64,000 bases of DNA. Origin: Catenaria anguillulae PL171 (taxonomy: Eukaryota > Blastocladiomycota > Blastocladiomycetes > Blastocladiales > Catenariaceae). The stretch covers positions 47,595 through 111,594 of the forward strand of contig MCFL01000075.1 of assembly GCA_002102555.1 (NCBI GenBank), given 5' to 3'. The notes under the pieces were generated by a model that was not told where the DNA came from, searched no databases, and worked only from the letters and a program-made list of their open reading frames with translations. This document shows positions 32,857 through 44,923 of the stretch, one piece after another. Both the position numbers and the translations under genes were made by a program. The stretch's first letter is position 1; every line of letters begins with the position of its first letter.

Positions 32857-33614
32857 TTGTCTGCCCATCAAGCTTCAACGACACTTGTCTCTGTTCCTAT
32901 CCTTCCTTGCCTTTTGATTCCCCTTTTTTTTCCTTTGGCAACGCCCAATCCTCTTGTTCCCATTCCAATTTCCGGCACGTTGCGCGGATTGCCGTGTCGG
33001 CGCCGAGTTCCGCGTCCCAGAGTCCTGCTCCGACCACCCCCATCGCTACTCTTGCCCTTACCTACTCATGTCGTCGCCGATTTGTTGCTTCCATCTCAAA
33101 TGCCGCCACGCATGCTCTGTACCCACCAATGTACATTTTGCCCAGTTGCCGATTCTGACAAGTGTGAGCAATGAGTGGGTGGTGTCGCAACATTGTACCA
33201 CACTATCGGGTACTCTGAGCGTCAGTTCGTTTGGGTCATTTGAGTACACACAAGCAGTTATGTCGTATGTTATACCCCTGCCCCGACGCCCGTGACGAAT
33301 CAGAAGTAAGCCGAGCACGATTGATGATCGACAGCCAGTCAAGGAGACGGCCACACAGACAGACAGAGCCGGCCAACCGTTGCTCAGAGAAACGAAAATA
33401 AGTCAGGTATCGATGCACACTTCACAACACTTCACAATTCACTGCCGAGAGCTTTTGGCATTCCATCTGAATCAAGTCATTTCTTCCCGCTCAAGACTGT
33501 CCACGCACCGGATCTCCCTGCCGACCGACAGTTTGACAGAACGACAGCACAATCCACTCGCTCAACCATCGACCCGATCAGCCCCTACCTCCACTTGCAA
33601 CAAACAACTTCACC
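32857..33614. other. Intergenic region
   Basis: About 760 bp between tandem plus-strand genes. Short open frames have no domain; the region just upstream of 33615 is C/A-rich, as in other 5' leaders here. No gene seen. Confidence 0.4.
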
Positions 33615-34598
33615 ATGGTCAACCCTCTCATTTCCCCCGCCGAGTCCTCCTACATCACGCAAGGCATCGCCGAGGATCTCCGTGCCGACGGCCGCTCTCG
33701 CCTGCACTTTCGCGACATTGTTGTCGAAACGGGCGTGCTCCCGTTTGCCTCAGGGTCTTGTCGGCTCAAGTTAGGCGATACGACCGACATTTTGGTGGGC
33801 GTCAAGGTGGATGTTGCCCCGACGGATCCTGCACACCCAGACAAGGGCCGCTTTGAATGCTCGGTTGATTGTGCGCCGACGGCCACGGCCAACCTCGAGT
33901 CGGCCAAATCCATTGACGAGCTGACGCTGGACTTGACGCAGATGCTTGCGCATCGCCTGACACCGGAGGGGCTGCCCATGGTGGATCTGGGCAAGCTGTG
34001 TATCATTGAGGGGCAAGTGTGCTGGGTCGTGTATGTGGATGCCATGGTCTTGGCCGCAGGTGGCAATATGGAGGATGCCCTGTTTCTGGCCGTCAAGGCG
34101 GCGCTCATGACGACCAGGATCCCAAAGCATACCGTCATGCAGCTGGATGACGAGGAGCTGGATTATGAGGTGGATTCGGATCCGAGCAGTATGTGGTTGA
34201 TTCCCGGGGTGGAAGATGCACCATTGTGTGTGACAGTCAACAAGGTCCGCTATATTTCCTTTGAGTTTCCATCGTCTCTTTTGTGAGAACGTCAACTGAC
34301 ACATTCAGATTGCCTTGTTCAGATCGGCCAACGCCATGTTCTTGACGCATCCGCGCAAGAAGAGCACGTTGCTTCTGCTCGTCTGCACGTCTTCACATCA
34401 TCGCAAGGATCCGTTCTCCATGTACACAAGACTGGCCCCGGAGGCATTGAGCCGTCCTTGTTGCGAGACATGTCGCAAGCAGGGCGCAAGATGGCTGTCC
34501 AGTTGCATTCCCGGCTGGCAGAGACGCTCAAGCGGGAAGAGCAGCTCGCGAGCGCACAGCCGAGTGGCATTGCAAAAAAGTTGGGATTCTTTGCGTGA
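33615..34598 (+). CDS. RRP42: RRP42 (EXOSC7-like) exosome core subunit
   Basis: Two exons (33615-34244, 34323-34598) encode 301 residues. The RNase PH fold is visible from YITQGIAEDLRADGRSRLHF and RDIVVETGVLPFASGSCRLK through DTTDILVGVKVDVAPTD, LCIIEGQVCWVVYVDAMVLA and DALFLAVKAALMTTRIP. The second exon gives IGQRHVLDASAQEEHVASAR and a helical end. Rrp42 is one of six PH-ring subunits of the eukaryotic RNA exosome, which degrades and processes RNA in nucleus and cytoplasm; eukaryotic ring subunits are generally inactive scaffolds. Length fits the 265-300 residues of known orthologues. EXOSC8/Rrp43 and Rrp45 are related alternatives, but the N-terminus (SPAE...YI..G...DLR.DGR) favours Rrp42. 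Confidence 0.92.
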
Positions 34599-35000
34599 GT
34601 TCGGGGCAACTATTTTCATTTTATTTATCCAGTGTTTTGGTCGCTCTTAGCAATGTATTTCTTATGACATTCTTCCATTTCGATCGCCTTGAAGTGCAGT
34701 GGCAAAAATGGCGCAGAATGCATGAGATATTTTTTACTCAAGTTGCCAACGTTCCGTGACGCGATCCAAAATTTACTCGCACGCTCCAATAAACCACTCA
34801 ACGCAGGTCTATCCTCGAGCAAAGGTCGCTGCATCAGTGACAAACTAGAGGCAATCTCGCCCGACTGGCGCAAGCAATCCAGAAATCCTCTCACGGACGC
34901 CCACTTGCCTCGGATCGTCCCGACCTTCCTCCCTCCTCGGTTGTGGTTTCCCACATCCTTTCATTGTCAACTTCTCAAATCCATAGAAACTCCAGCAACC
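34599..35000. other. Intergenic region upstream of the chitin synthase gene
   Basis: About 400 bp between tandem genes, presumably holding the chitin synthase promoter and 5' leader; a frame open from 34689 has no coding features before ATG 35001. Confidence 0.4.
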
Positions 35001-38000
35001 ATGCCATCCGCCAAATCGCCATCCCGCGCGCGCGGCAACGGCGGCGGCTCGTCTGCCCCACCGGGCGGCGTTCAATCGGTGACCGATCTAGCCACCGAGC
35101 TCTCGAGCGCAACCCTCGATTCGCTCGCCCACGTCATCTCGACGCGTTTTGCAGCCAACGAATGGTACACCAAGGTCGGAACCTCAGGATCCATTGTCGT
35201 GGGCGTCATGCCGCCGTCTGTTCCCGTGTTGCAATCTTCCATCGACACGGCCGCCGTGCGCGATTCGTGGAAGCAGCAGTTTCACGCGGATTACGAGGGG
35301 ACGGGCCAGAATGCATTGCCTGTGCCCTTGCCCGAGCAAGGATTCAAGGATCCGGTGCAAGCGCCGGACGCGCTGTCGCCGCATGTCTTTTCTGTGGTCA
35401 ATGATACATTGATGGAGGCAAAGCGATCGGGCAGGAATCAGTCGATTGTGTTTCGGTACGCCTTTCCACTTCCCCCACATCACCGCCAGAGCGTGTAGCT
35501 AAAGTATACAAATGTTCATTGGGACATTTAGTGGAAAGAATGCAACCGACCACCTTGACTTGGCCCTGTCGCACCTCCTCGACGTTGCCCGCATGAACAA
35601 GAAATCGGACCGGTTCCAGCGCAAAGTCCTTGCCGCACACACGCTGATTCGCGCATTTGGGTCCACTGTCCTTGTTGACGCCGCCTCTGGCACGCCCGTT
35701 GCAACTCCGCAATATGCCGACTTTATGGAGCTCTTGCTCGACGACACGTCGTCTTCACGCAAGGTGGCTGGATTCAAGTTCACACCGCTCAACCTCGACA
35801 CACGCACCGTCATGCACGTGGTGCCAACGGTGGCCGCCGGGCAACAACCCGCACACGAGGCGCATCCGCCGCTGCAAGTGTTCCGGTACCTGCTCATGGG
35901 TGTTGACGCGACCATCCGCCAAGCCTTGCAATTGCCCAACGGGTTCTCGTCGCCACATGTTGCCCAAGGGGTTGCCGCAGGCGACTCGCTGCTCAAGCCT
36001 GACGAGTCGAGGTCGTATGCCGAGTTTACCGGTGCGCTTGAGACCCTGGGCGTACCAAAGAAATGCCGTGACGCCATTTGGCGCGTGCTTGCATCCATTT
36101 TGCATCTCGGACAGTTGTCTTTTATTGACGGTGGCAACAAGCACGGTGCAAACAAGTCGGACTTGGCCGGATCGGCGGCCGCCGTGTCAAACCGCGGCGC
36201 ATTGGAGGCGGCCGCGGGCTTGCTGGGTGTCGATGCCGATACACTCGAGGCAAGCTTGGTGAGCGAGATCAAGTACATTGGCACAGACCGCGTATCCGTG
36301 TTCCTGAAACCCAACCAGGCGGTGGAGCGCGCGGCTCAAGTCGCTGGCCATTTGTACCACGTCTTATTCCAATGGATTGTCATGGTGGCCAACCGCAAGC
36401 TGGCGCCTCACGGAAAGGAGGAAAAGAAGGGGAGCACCGAGCAAGCACCGGTTCCCACCGTCTCGGTGCAGCTCATGCCTGTGCCGACGCCCATGCTCGA
36501 GGTAGATTCGGTTTCAGGCCTTCTCAACAATTACATCATCGAGTGCGTCGACCGGTACTTGCAGCATGCCATATTTGACGACCGTGTCGAGAATGCGAAA
36601 AAGGCGGGCATTTCTCAGGTGAAGTCGGTCAGCTACCAGTCCAACGAGGACGTGTTTTCCATCATGGACGATCGCAAGTCTGGCTTGGTGCCACTGCTCA
36701 ACGCTGCGACTGCCGAGACCTTGGGCAAGGCCACCAAAAAGGACTCGGATGCGACCACAGGAGGAGACGTGACCAAAGTGTGGCTCACGACGGCGTGCAC
36801 AAAGCACGCCATGGCGTCCAAGGAGGCCGGCAAGCCCATCAAGCTGACGCCCGTGGGTGGCGGCGTGGCCTCGATTCAACATGCGTTTGGTTTGGCCACG
36901 TACCGTATCGACAAGTTTGTCAAGCAAAACGCGGCCATGTTGTCGGACGATGTCGTGCACTTGGCCAGGGCGAGCGAGCACAAGGCCGTGGCTGACTTGT
37001 TCAAGGACGATGTCATCGGGACGCTGGTTGCGCAGCCCAGTCGCAAGAACAAGCGCAAGACGTCGTACGAGGTGCCCACCGTTTCATCGCACTTGACGGT
37101 CAAGCTGGGTGCCATGTTGGCACAGTTGGCTGGGTCTACACCGAGGATCGTGTTTTGTCTCAAGCACGCCCCACACTCGACTGCAAGGAACTGTGAGCCA
37201 AAGTACTTGCAGGGCCAGTTGGTTGAACTCGGGCTCGTGAGTGCTTGCGAGCAAGTGCGCCAAAAGTGGCTCGATTTGACCGTGACCATGTCGGGTGAGC
37301 AATTCGTCAATCGGTACAAGAACTTGGCGGGCGACCCAAATCATCCAATCCCACCGCAAGCAACCGCCGACGAGCTCGTGAGCCGCGCTGGTCTGACTCG
37401 CGGGTCCGACTTGCACGTGTCGTCCAATGGTGGAGCCTACATTATTCCGTTCCGGACCTGGAAGTTGCTTGAAGGTGCGCTGCGCAAGTGGGAGGCCGAA
37501 AAGAAGGCGGCCGTTGCCGCAGCTCGTCGGCAAGCACGCAAGAACAATGGCGGGTCCGGCGGGAGCGTGTATTCTGACGCGGATTCCGATTTGGAGTCGG
37601 ACATGGCCTCAGACATTGGCGACAACGACAGTATTTTCGGCGGGGCTGTTGCAGAGGAAGCCAGGGAAATGGAAGGTGCTTCGCGTTCGGCTCTGGGTGC
37701 GTCGGCTGTTGCGCCTCTGACCGGTGCAGACAACAAGAAGGAAGAGGTCGAAGAGGTGCCTGTGACCTCGGAGCGTCGCAAGTGGGTTGCGTTTACGTGG
37801 CTCATGACGTGGTGGATTCCCACGTGGGCCATTCGCTGCTGCGGGAAAATGTCTCGCCCCGACATTCAGTTGGCTTGGAGGGAGAAGGTGGCCATTTGCA
37901 TTGTCATCTTTTGGCTGTGTGTTGCCCAGCTCTTTTTCATTATTGGCCTCGGACCCGTCATTTGCCCACGCCAAAAGATTTACAACAACGAGGAGCTCTA

Positions 38001-41000
38001 CTTCAAGACGGACACGGATAAGGCGTTGGTGGCGATTTACGGCAACGTTTGTACGTGGCATTGTTCCTTCATTCCTCGAAAATATTCACTGGTTCCAACT
38101 CATTGATCTCCATGCGCAGACCGCTTGGAGGACTTTGTCAAGTTTGGCTCGTACCATCCGGCCAACCTGCTCTGGACGTATGCCGGTCTCGACCTGACGG
38201 CTGGTTTCCCCCGCACACCCGCCTTTTACTGCCAGTATGCGGCCGAGCGCCAGCCCAACTTTGCCCCCTTCTTCAACATTGCCAAGACGGTGGCCAACGG
38301 TACCCTTGTCCAGGTCCGCCACAAGACGTACTACGATCGCGATCGCTACAATGCGGAAATCAACATTGACCGCCGCCTCAAGCTCATGACGGTGGCCAAC
38401 TTGGCGTTCAGTCCAGAAGAGATTGAGGGCATGTCGAAAGCCAACCTCGATGTCCCACGCAAGCTCTTCTCCATCAACAACATTGTCTATGACATTCAGC
38501 CCTACCGCGACGCGTTGCCCGACCTGGCAAACGACTTCTTGCCTCAGGGTGTTTTGGACTTTGTCGTTTCGAACGCGGGCAAGGACTTGACAAAGGAAGA
38601 AAAGTTTATGACAATGTGGAGGTCCGATAGCGCTTTGAGGAACTGTTTCAATAATCTCTTTATCGTCGGTATCGTCGACGAGCGTCGCACGCCTCGCTGT
38701 CAAGTCACCAACTGGGTTTTGCTCGGGTTCTCGTGCATTCTGGTGGCGGTCATCTTTGTCAAGTTCTTGGCGGCCTTGCAAGTGGGTCGCAAGCCCATGC
38801 CTGAAAACCTCGACAAGTTTGTGGTGCTCCAGGTGCCTTGTTACACGGAAGACGAAGTGTCGTTGCGCAAGACTTTGGACTCGTTGGCGACCACGCGCTA
38901 CGATGATAAGAGGAAGCTGGTACGACACTGTTCCTCCTTCGAATGAAAATCGCATTGACTCACTAAAATATTGACATCTTGAGTAGCTGGTCATCATTTG
39001 CGATGGCAACGTCATTGGTAGCGGAAACGACCGCCCAACTCCTCGCATTGTGCTTGATATCTTGGGCGTCGATCCCGAGCATGACCCCGAGCCAAAGGCC
39101 TACTTTTCGCTTGGCGAGAACATGAAGCAGTACAACATGGGCAAGGTGTACTCGGGCTTGTACGAGATTGAAGGCCATTTGGTGCCGTACTTGGTCGTTG
39201 TCAAGGTCGGCCGCCCAACAGAGACGACCAAGCCAGGGAACCGTGGTAAGCGTGACTCGCAAATGGTACATTGTCTTTTTCTCTCTCGTTGAAATTCACG
39301 CAGCGTCTCACTCAGCTCTTTGCGTACATATGTTGCAGATTCTCATGCGCTTCTTCAACAAGGTTTACACGGACAAGCCCATGTCGCCGCTCGAGCTCGA
39401 AATGTATCACCACGTCAAAAACATTATCGGAGTCAACCCCATGTTTTACGAACTGCTTCTCCAAGTCGATGCCGATACCGAAATCATGCGCGACTCCTTG
39501 ACTCGACTCGTGGCGGCCATGGTCAACGACACGACCATCATGGGATGTTGTGGCGAGACGCGTCTGGCCAACGAAAAGGACACCTGGGCGACCATGATTC
39601 AAGTCTACGAGTACTACATCTCACATCATATGGCCAAGGCGTTCGAGTCAATGTATTTTAACCTTTCCTTTGTTATTACCGCGTTCCCTGCGCAATTCCG
39701 AGCGTTCTGGACCAAGAATCATTGATTTTGGACCAAAACTGCTCGAATTGAGGCAAGAAACGCGTCGTGATCGACAAACACTAACCGAACATGCTCTGTC
39801 GTCACGATCCAACAGGTTTGGCAGTGTTACGTAAGTGTCTTTTACCTTGTGTGCTTTGCGATATTTGGAACTAACCTGTTGCGTTTGTCGTTGACCCGCT
39901 CACGAAACAGCTGCTTGTGCGTGTTCCTGCGACTTTCCTTATCCTGTTTTGAGCGTCGCGCTGACCTTTACGAACGTGACAGGCCCGGTTGTTTCTCGAT
40001 TTATCGTCTGCGGCAGCCCAACAAGAATACGCCAGTTTTGTGCAACAATGGCATCATCGAGCAGTACGGCAATTGCAACGTTGACACGTTGCACACGAAG
40101 AACTTGTACGCAATCTTATTCCCTCGCGCGCTTGGCTGCCTCTGATTGACAATGAACCGTTGACAGGCTCCATCTTGGTGAAGATCGGTATTTGACGACG
40201 CTCATGCTCAAAGAATTCCCCAATATGAAAACGATCTTCACGGTATGCCACCCACTCCCCAGTGTCATTGATCGGCGAAGCTCTGACCAGAACTATTTTG
40301 GTAGAGTGACGCCGTTTGTGAGACCATTGCCCCCGACAACTGGAACGTGCTCTTGTCGCAGCGTCGTCGTTGGATCAACAGTACCATTCACAACTTGGTC
40401 GAGCTGCTCAACATTCCGGGGCTTTGCGGGTTCTGCCTCTTCAGTATGCGCTTTGTCGTATTCGTGGATCTCCTCGCCACCTTCTTGCAACCAGCCACTG
40501 TGGGCTATCTCGGCTACTTGGCATACTTGATCATCGACTCGCAAAACAACAAGGAATTTGGACAGTTCCCCTTCATCTCGCTCATTCTGCTCGCCGCCAT
40601 CTACGGTCTTCAAGCCATCATCTTCCTCATCAAGCGCGAATGGCAGCACATCATGTGGATGATCATCTACATCTTGGCCATTCCCGTCTTCTCGTTTGCC
40701 ATTCCCGTGTACTCATTCTGGCACTCTGACGACTTCTCGTGGGGTAACACGCGTGTGGTACTGGGCGACAATGGCAAGAAGCAAGTCATCAGCAACGAGA
40801 CGGAAAAGTTTGACCCGAGCTTGATTCCCACGCGCAAATGGGCCGATTACGAGCAAGAGCTGTACATGCTTCAGCAAAAGCAGATGGACGACTTTGACGA
40901 CACCCAGTCGGTTGCTGCATATGGCCATGTCGGGATGCAGCCAGCGATCACATTCCAGCCGCAAGCATCGGCGGCTCTGCGCCCCATGAGCATGATTGGC

Positions 41001-41570
41001 GGCGTTGGGATTCCCGGGTCGGGCATGCCTGGTTTCGGCACCACGGGTCTCGTTGCTTCAATTGCTCAACCGTCGCGTCCGCACTCTGTCGCATTCCCAT
41101 CCCTCAGCACAAACTATGCGCTTCCTGGAGCGTCTCAGCCGCCTGCTCTCACCTCCGGGTTCGTGGCCAGTCCCATGTCGCCCACGGGCACGGGTACCGG
41201 TGGCGCAGGACTCGTCAACCGCCGTAGTCAAGCGGCAACCACGTCCATGTATGGCGCACCGGCCGGCATGTCGCAGGCCATGCAGCAACAACAGCCCTCG
41301 ACGCCGACCCTCGCAGGTGCAGGCGGATCGGGCAATGTGTCGCCCAAGAGCTCGGTGAGCAGCAGCACGCTGGCGAGCAATGGCGTGAACCCGAGCGATG
41401 CAGTGCTGTTGCAGGGCGTGCGCGAGATTCTGTTGCGCTCCGACTTGCAGACAATCACCAAGCGCCAGGTCCGCGACGAGCTGTCGGCCATGCTCGGTGG
41501 CGTGGATTTGCGAGCGAGGAGGGAGGCGATCAATCAGATGATTACCTTGGTTCTGTCCGAAATGTCGTAG
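35001..41570 (+). CDS. Chitin synthase with N-terminal myosin motor-like domain and C-terminal DEK-like domain
   Basis: Ten exons (35001-35455, 35532-38050, 38120-38919, 38987-39265, 39339-39652, 39816-39830, 39911-39916, 39983-40105, 40167-40242, 40305-41570) sum to 5,853 nt and 1,950 residues with every phase correct. Residues about 1-750 correspond to a divergent myosin head. Where myosins have the GESGAGKT P-loop the spliced sequence reads [16 protein letters not shown], so ATP binding is unlikely. Membrane segments follow ([20 protein letters not shown] and others), then the GT2 chitin synthase core: [47 protein letters not shown] and [15 protein letters not shown], the family product-binding motif. 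More membrane helices and a Gln/Ala/Ser-rich linker precede a DEK-type end ([20 protein letters not shown]). The architecture is that of class V/VII fungal chitin synthases, which make cell-wall chitin at growing tips or septa. Confidence 0.95.
39816..39830 (+). other. 15-nt microexon of the chitin synthase gene
   Basis: GTTTGGCAGTGTTAC lies between cag and gtaagt. It encodes the conserved M-F-G-S-V-T link; without it the frame cannot cross from AFES to the next conserved block. Confidence 0.9.
39911..39916 (+). other. 6-nt microexon of the chitin synthase gene
   Basis: CTGCTT lies between aaacag and gtgcgt. It supplies parts of T, C and L in the conserved chitin synthase stretch [14 protein letters not shown], spliced to the exon at 39983. 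Confidence 0.85.
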
Positions 41571-42251
41571 ACGACTCTCCATCGGTGCGCGATTGTGGAG
41601 TCGCGGGTGAGAGGAAAATTGAAATCTGTTGTGTTGTTTGGTTCTCGTCATGATCTTCTTTCTCCCTACGTAGTCTTACTGTTGTGTACTTTCTACTTCA
41701 TATTCAGTAACTGCTCTCGTTTTCATATCATTTTCGCACACAAACCCTCAGCAACGTCAACCTTGACATTTCCGCCCAGGCCCAGCTCAGCCCGGCCCTC
41801 TGCCCGTGGCGGAGTCGATCACATGTGGATTCGCGCGAGCCCTCAATGCGAAGGGTGGGGCATCCATAAAGCGGTAGATTTCATGGCGGCAAGTGAGCAA
41901 ACAGGAGTCCTGGAGCAGACCGAGCTTCGGATTCGAACCATTTTTCAGCCGCGAATGCCAATCACCTGTCAAGTCGTGGACGGCGGATCGGCAGCCCAGG
42001 AATGGGCCGATGGGGAGGTACATTGGAGGTACATACCTACCTAGCATATGAAGGAAGCTTTAATTAATATTTGCACATTACGCATGCATTAAGGAGTGCC
42101 AAGTTGGACGTCTATGTATGTGACTCAATGCAATCCATGTTCCAGGCCGTTTACCACGATCGGAGTCAACCCTCAAGCCCGGAAAACGTTACCCTCATAG
42201 TCTTTCACCGGGCAAATGCATCAAGCTTGTTACGCCTAACCGGTACCCCTT
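41571..42251. other. Start of accessory island, no gene seen
   Basis: About 680 bp after the chitin synthase stop. AT content rises in places (attaattaat near 42060). No convincing coding sequence or tRNA. Confidence 0.4.
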
Positions 42252-42773
42252 TTGAGGCTCCGCGTTGGAAAGATCTTCGAGCAAAATGTGCGAGGCCGCA
42301 AGGGTAGCGAGCATGTCGGCAAGTTTCTCATTGCTCCCACGAACGGTACGTGCATCAAGTGCGCCAACGAGCTCTTTCTGCCAAGTTCTTTCGCCAACTC
42401 TGGGAGCATTCTGATGGCGGAATGTCCAAAAATCAATTTCGGGGTAAATCAGGGCTTCATTACGCCGGTCAGCGTACGTCTTTCCATGCGATATTGACCA
42501 CGGCGATGATTTTCCTTCACAATCAGTGTGCTGCTCAACAGTATTCAAAGTCGCGCCAGCCGACCTTCTGGAGGGGCAAGCTGGGTACCCTACAAGGTTC
42601 TGCACGACTTGTTCAATCCTCGGATCGCCAATGATGCCATGTCAATTGCCCGGGAGCATCCAAGCGAGGACTTCATGTATTTCTTCTTGTGTGCGTGCAG
42701 TTGCCACATCAACTTCAAAATCTTTGACATATGCACTGCAACACTGTACGACTCAGACTGTCACGGCTGATGG
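42252..42773 (+). pseudogene. Broken coding sequence of unknown origin
   Basis: Two protein-like stretches are in different frames. The first (about 42300-42475) includes FLIAPTNGTCIKCANELFLP and ILMAECPKINFGVNQGF with a C-x2-C pair. The second (about 42528-42770) includes ASWVPYKVLHDLFNPRIAND and DFMYFFLCACSCHINFKIFD and ends in a stop. A candidate gtacgt/aatcag intron lies between them at about 42475-42528, but it joins phase 0 to the wrong frame. I do not recognise a family. Either an unusual splice or a one-base change is needed, so I call it a probable degraded gene; it may be transposon debris in the accessory island. Confidence 0.4.
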
Positions 42774-43220
42774 TTACTGATTCATGTCTGAACGAACCTT
42801 CATCATCATCAGTAGCGCCCCAACAAAGGACACTCGTGCGTACCGCGTGGTTACCGAATTGTATTTCGGTGGTAAACCCTATGGGACCGACCTCGACAAA
42901 CGAATGAATTGCAATCGTGCTATGCCCGGGATCAAGAAATTTGCGGACGGAACAGCTCGTGGGGATAAGGACAGTGATACCGTGACCCAAGGCCGTGGTG
43001 CAACTGCCCGTGCACAAGAAATGGCAACAGGAAGCGGGTCAGAACATGGACTCCGACCCGGAAGTGTGTCCTGACCTCTGGTGACTATTTTTTGTGCGAA
43101 AGGTGATCATCAGGTCACCTGAAGTATCTGTCAGGATTTTCCCCCAGGACCTCGCGTCCGTCAAGCCTCTTTTCTGGTCCCACGTGATCAAGGCCCACCT
43201 CAAAAGTCAAAGCCGAACAT

Positions 43221-43332
43221 GCGGCAACCTAGGCAGCAGGCAGGTATAATTTGGCAGCAGGCAGGTGGAAATTCGTTTGGTCAAGGCTGCGGCAACTTGG
43301 CAGCAGGCAGGTGTAAATGTATTTGGTCAAGG
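43221..43332. repeat. Three imperfect direct repeats (GGCAGCAGGCAGGT core)
   Basis: The 14-base core ggcagcaggcaggt occurs three times. Two copies are preceded by gcggcaacct or gcggcaactt and two are followed by a variant of ttggtcaagg. It lies in non-coding sequence between island ORFs. Confidence 0.85.
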
Positions 43333-43517
43333 AAAACGTAAACAATCGAAGAGAATGCGGTCACATCAAACACATTGACATTGCTTCAAAGGTTCACAAG
43401 AAAGAGTAAAGGCGGCGCATCAGACAAGACGTAGACGTATTCACGCGGTCCTACGGTTCACCACGCCTGAAGTCAAACGGAAGGAAGGATTGTAAGTCTC
43501 GCTGTTGGAAACGGAGA

Positions 43518-44251
43518 TCAGGGGCAATGGAAATGCGTACGGGCTTGAGGGGAAGCCCCGGAGCTACTGGTGGGCAGATCGGCCACATGATCCTCGGAAA
43601 TTGGGAGTGGCTGGGACTTGAACGCATTCATAAGAACGATCAGGTTGTTTTTGTTGTCGAGGAGGAGACGCCCAGCACCAGCAAAGGAAACATCCTTAGT
43701 GACCCAGTTGGAGTTGTCCAAGCTGCGGAAGAGAGAAAAGTCAGACAAGTAATGCTTCTCAACGAAAAGGCGACATGAGATGTAACGTACATTTGCGAAC
43801 GAATGGCGCAGTCAACGATCGACATCGACTCGCACGACTCGGGCACTGATCGAGGGACGACGGCCGCAGAAAATTTGTGCCGACGTTGACCATTGAAGGA
43901 CCTCCACGATACCGCTTCGGACGTTGACATGCCCGCAATGGACACTGTCGCAGGGCGAAAATCTTTGTAATCCGCCGGCAACACCTCTGGCCGTTCGTGG
44001 CACACGACGACGAAGTCATCTGTCACGTTCGATGTGACGTTGACAAGGGAACCGCCGTCAACGTGGATGTTCGCTGGGACGTCGATTGCCCCGTACACGG
44101 CAACAACCACTCGGATTGTTTCCGGTTTGCCGTCGTCCGTCAAAATGTGCGCACTGCCGGTATAGAGCGATTGGGAAAGCGGTTTAGGATTCTTGGACAA
44201 ATTCGTTTTGAAGCGCCCGTCGACTGACACATCACAGCAGATTGACATCAT
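43518..44251 (-). CDS. Hypothetical two-exon protein, 221 aa, in accessory island
   Basis: I do not recognise this protein. Exon 1 (43791-44251) and exon 2 (43518-43722) are joined by a canonical 68-nt intron with gtacgt donor, ctgac branch site and ccgcag acceptor, and the phase is exact. The start is a double ATG. The sequence is rich in alternating beta-type segments (PETIRVVVAVYGAIDVPANI, HVDGGSLVNVTSNVTDDFVV, then GRLLLDNKNNLIVLMNAFKS), which would fit a small beta-barrel such as an OB fold, though no nucleic-acid signature is provable by eye. It is divergent from the helicase-like fragment at 44378-44923, so a role in mobile-element replication is conceivable. There is no signal peptide or membrane helix. 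Intact splicing argues against a pseudogene. Confidence 0.55.
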
Positions 44252-44377
44252 GCCGCCGGCCTTCTTACCGGACTTTGAGGTTGACGACGCAGGTACGGTT
44301 CCTTGCGGAGACGGCAGAGTCTTGCCTAGCGGCTCGACATCTGCTGTTCATGATCAGTTTGTTTTGCCCGACGGTGA

Positions 44378-44923
44378 GATTGCCTTGATCGTGATCAAAG
44401 TCGAAGGACGCGAACAACATACCACCAGTTCCAACCTTGTCATCAGACCGACCGTCGACTCCTTGACTGTCAGTATTGGCGTCTGCCGTTTTGCCTGCCA
44501 GCAGATTGGCCACCAAATGTCATTGCGTTGCCACTGAAGAGCACGGAATTCCTGACGAACAAGCTGAGGGAGTTGCCGGTTGAGGTGTCGATTCGACAGT
44601 ACCCCTTGGTGCCTGGTTATGCCCTAACAGTGTACGGCATTCAAGGCCTGACGCTCGACTCACTATGTGTGCATAACCCTGTCGCGAGCAAGTCAAGTTG
44701 GGCAAGCCTCTACGTCATGCTCTCGCGAGTCACAAGTTCGGCCGGCCTATGGTTGGACTTTGACTTTCCTGAGGATTTGGACAAGGACTTCTTCTCGAAG
44801 TTCCAACCACCAAATGAGTTGAGAAGCGCGTCAGATGCGATCGAGGCGAAAGGAATAGACATGGAATTATGGTTAGAGTCACTTTGTTCCGGTTGCTGCA
44901 ATCACTTCAAGCGGAATACATGA
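44378..44923 (+). pseudogene. PIF1-like helicase C-terminal fragment
   Basis: The frame is open from just after a TGA at 44375-44377 to a stop at 44921-44923 and has no N-terminal helicase motifs or ATG at its beginning. From about 44505 it reads LPADWPPNVIALPLKSTEFL, VEVSIRQYPLVPGYALTVYG and IQGLTLDSLCVHN, then WASLYVMLSRVTSSAGLWLD. This is the pattern of the C-terminal RecA-like domain of PIF1/RRM3 superfamily 1B helicases (R.QYPL..AYA.T..K.QG.TL and YV.LSRV.S..GL). The usual K-S-Q-G motif is G-I-Q-G here. Such helicases are domains of Helitron-like elements and also occur as expanded families in fungi. Walker A and B motifs are absent nearby, so it is a fragment or has unrecognised 5' exons. 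Confidence 0.55.

Noticed and set aside
41915-42010. Possible tRNA on the minus strand (plus strand ggattcgaacc is the complement of a B box)
   Set aside because: The T-stem does not pair beyond two or three bases, no matching acceptor stem exists, and the only A-box-like sequence is too close.
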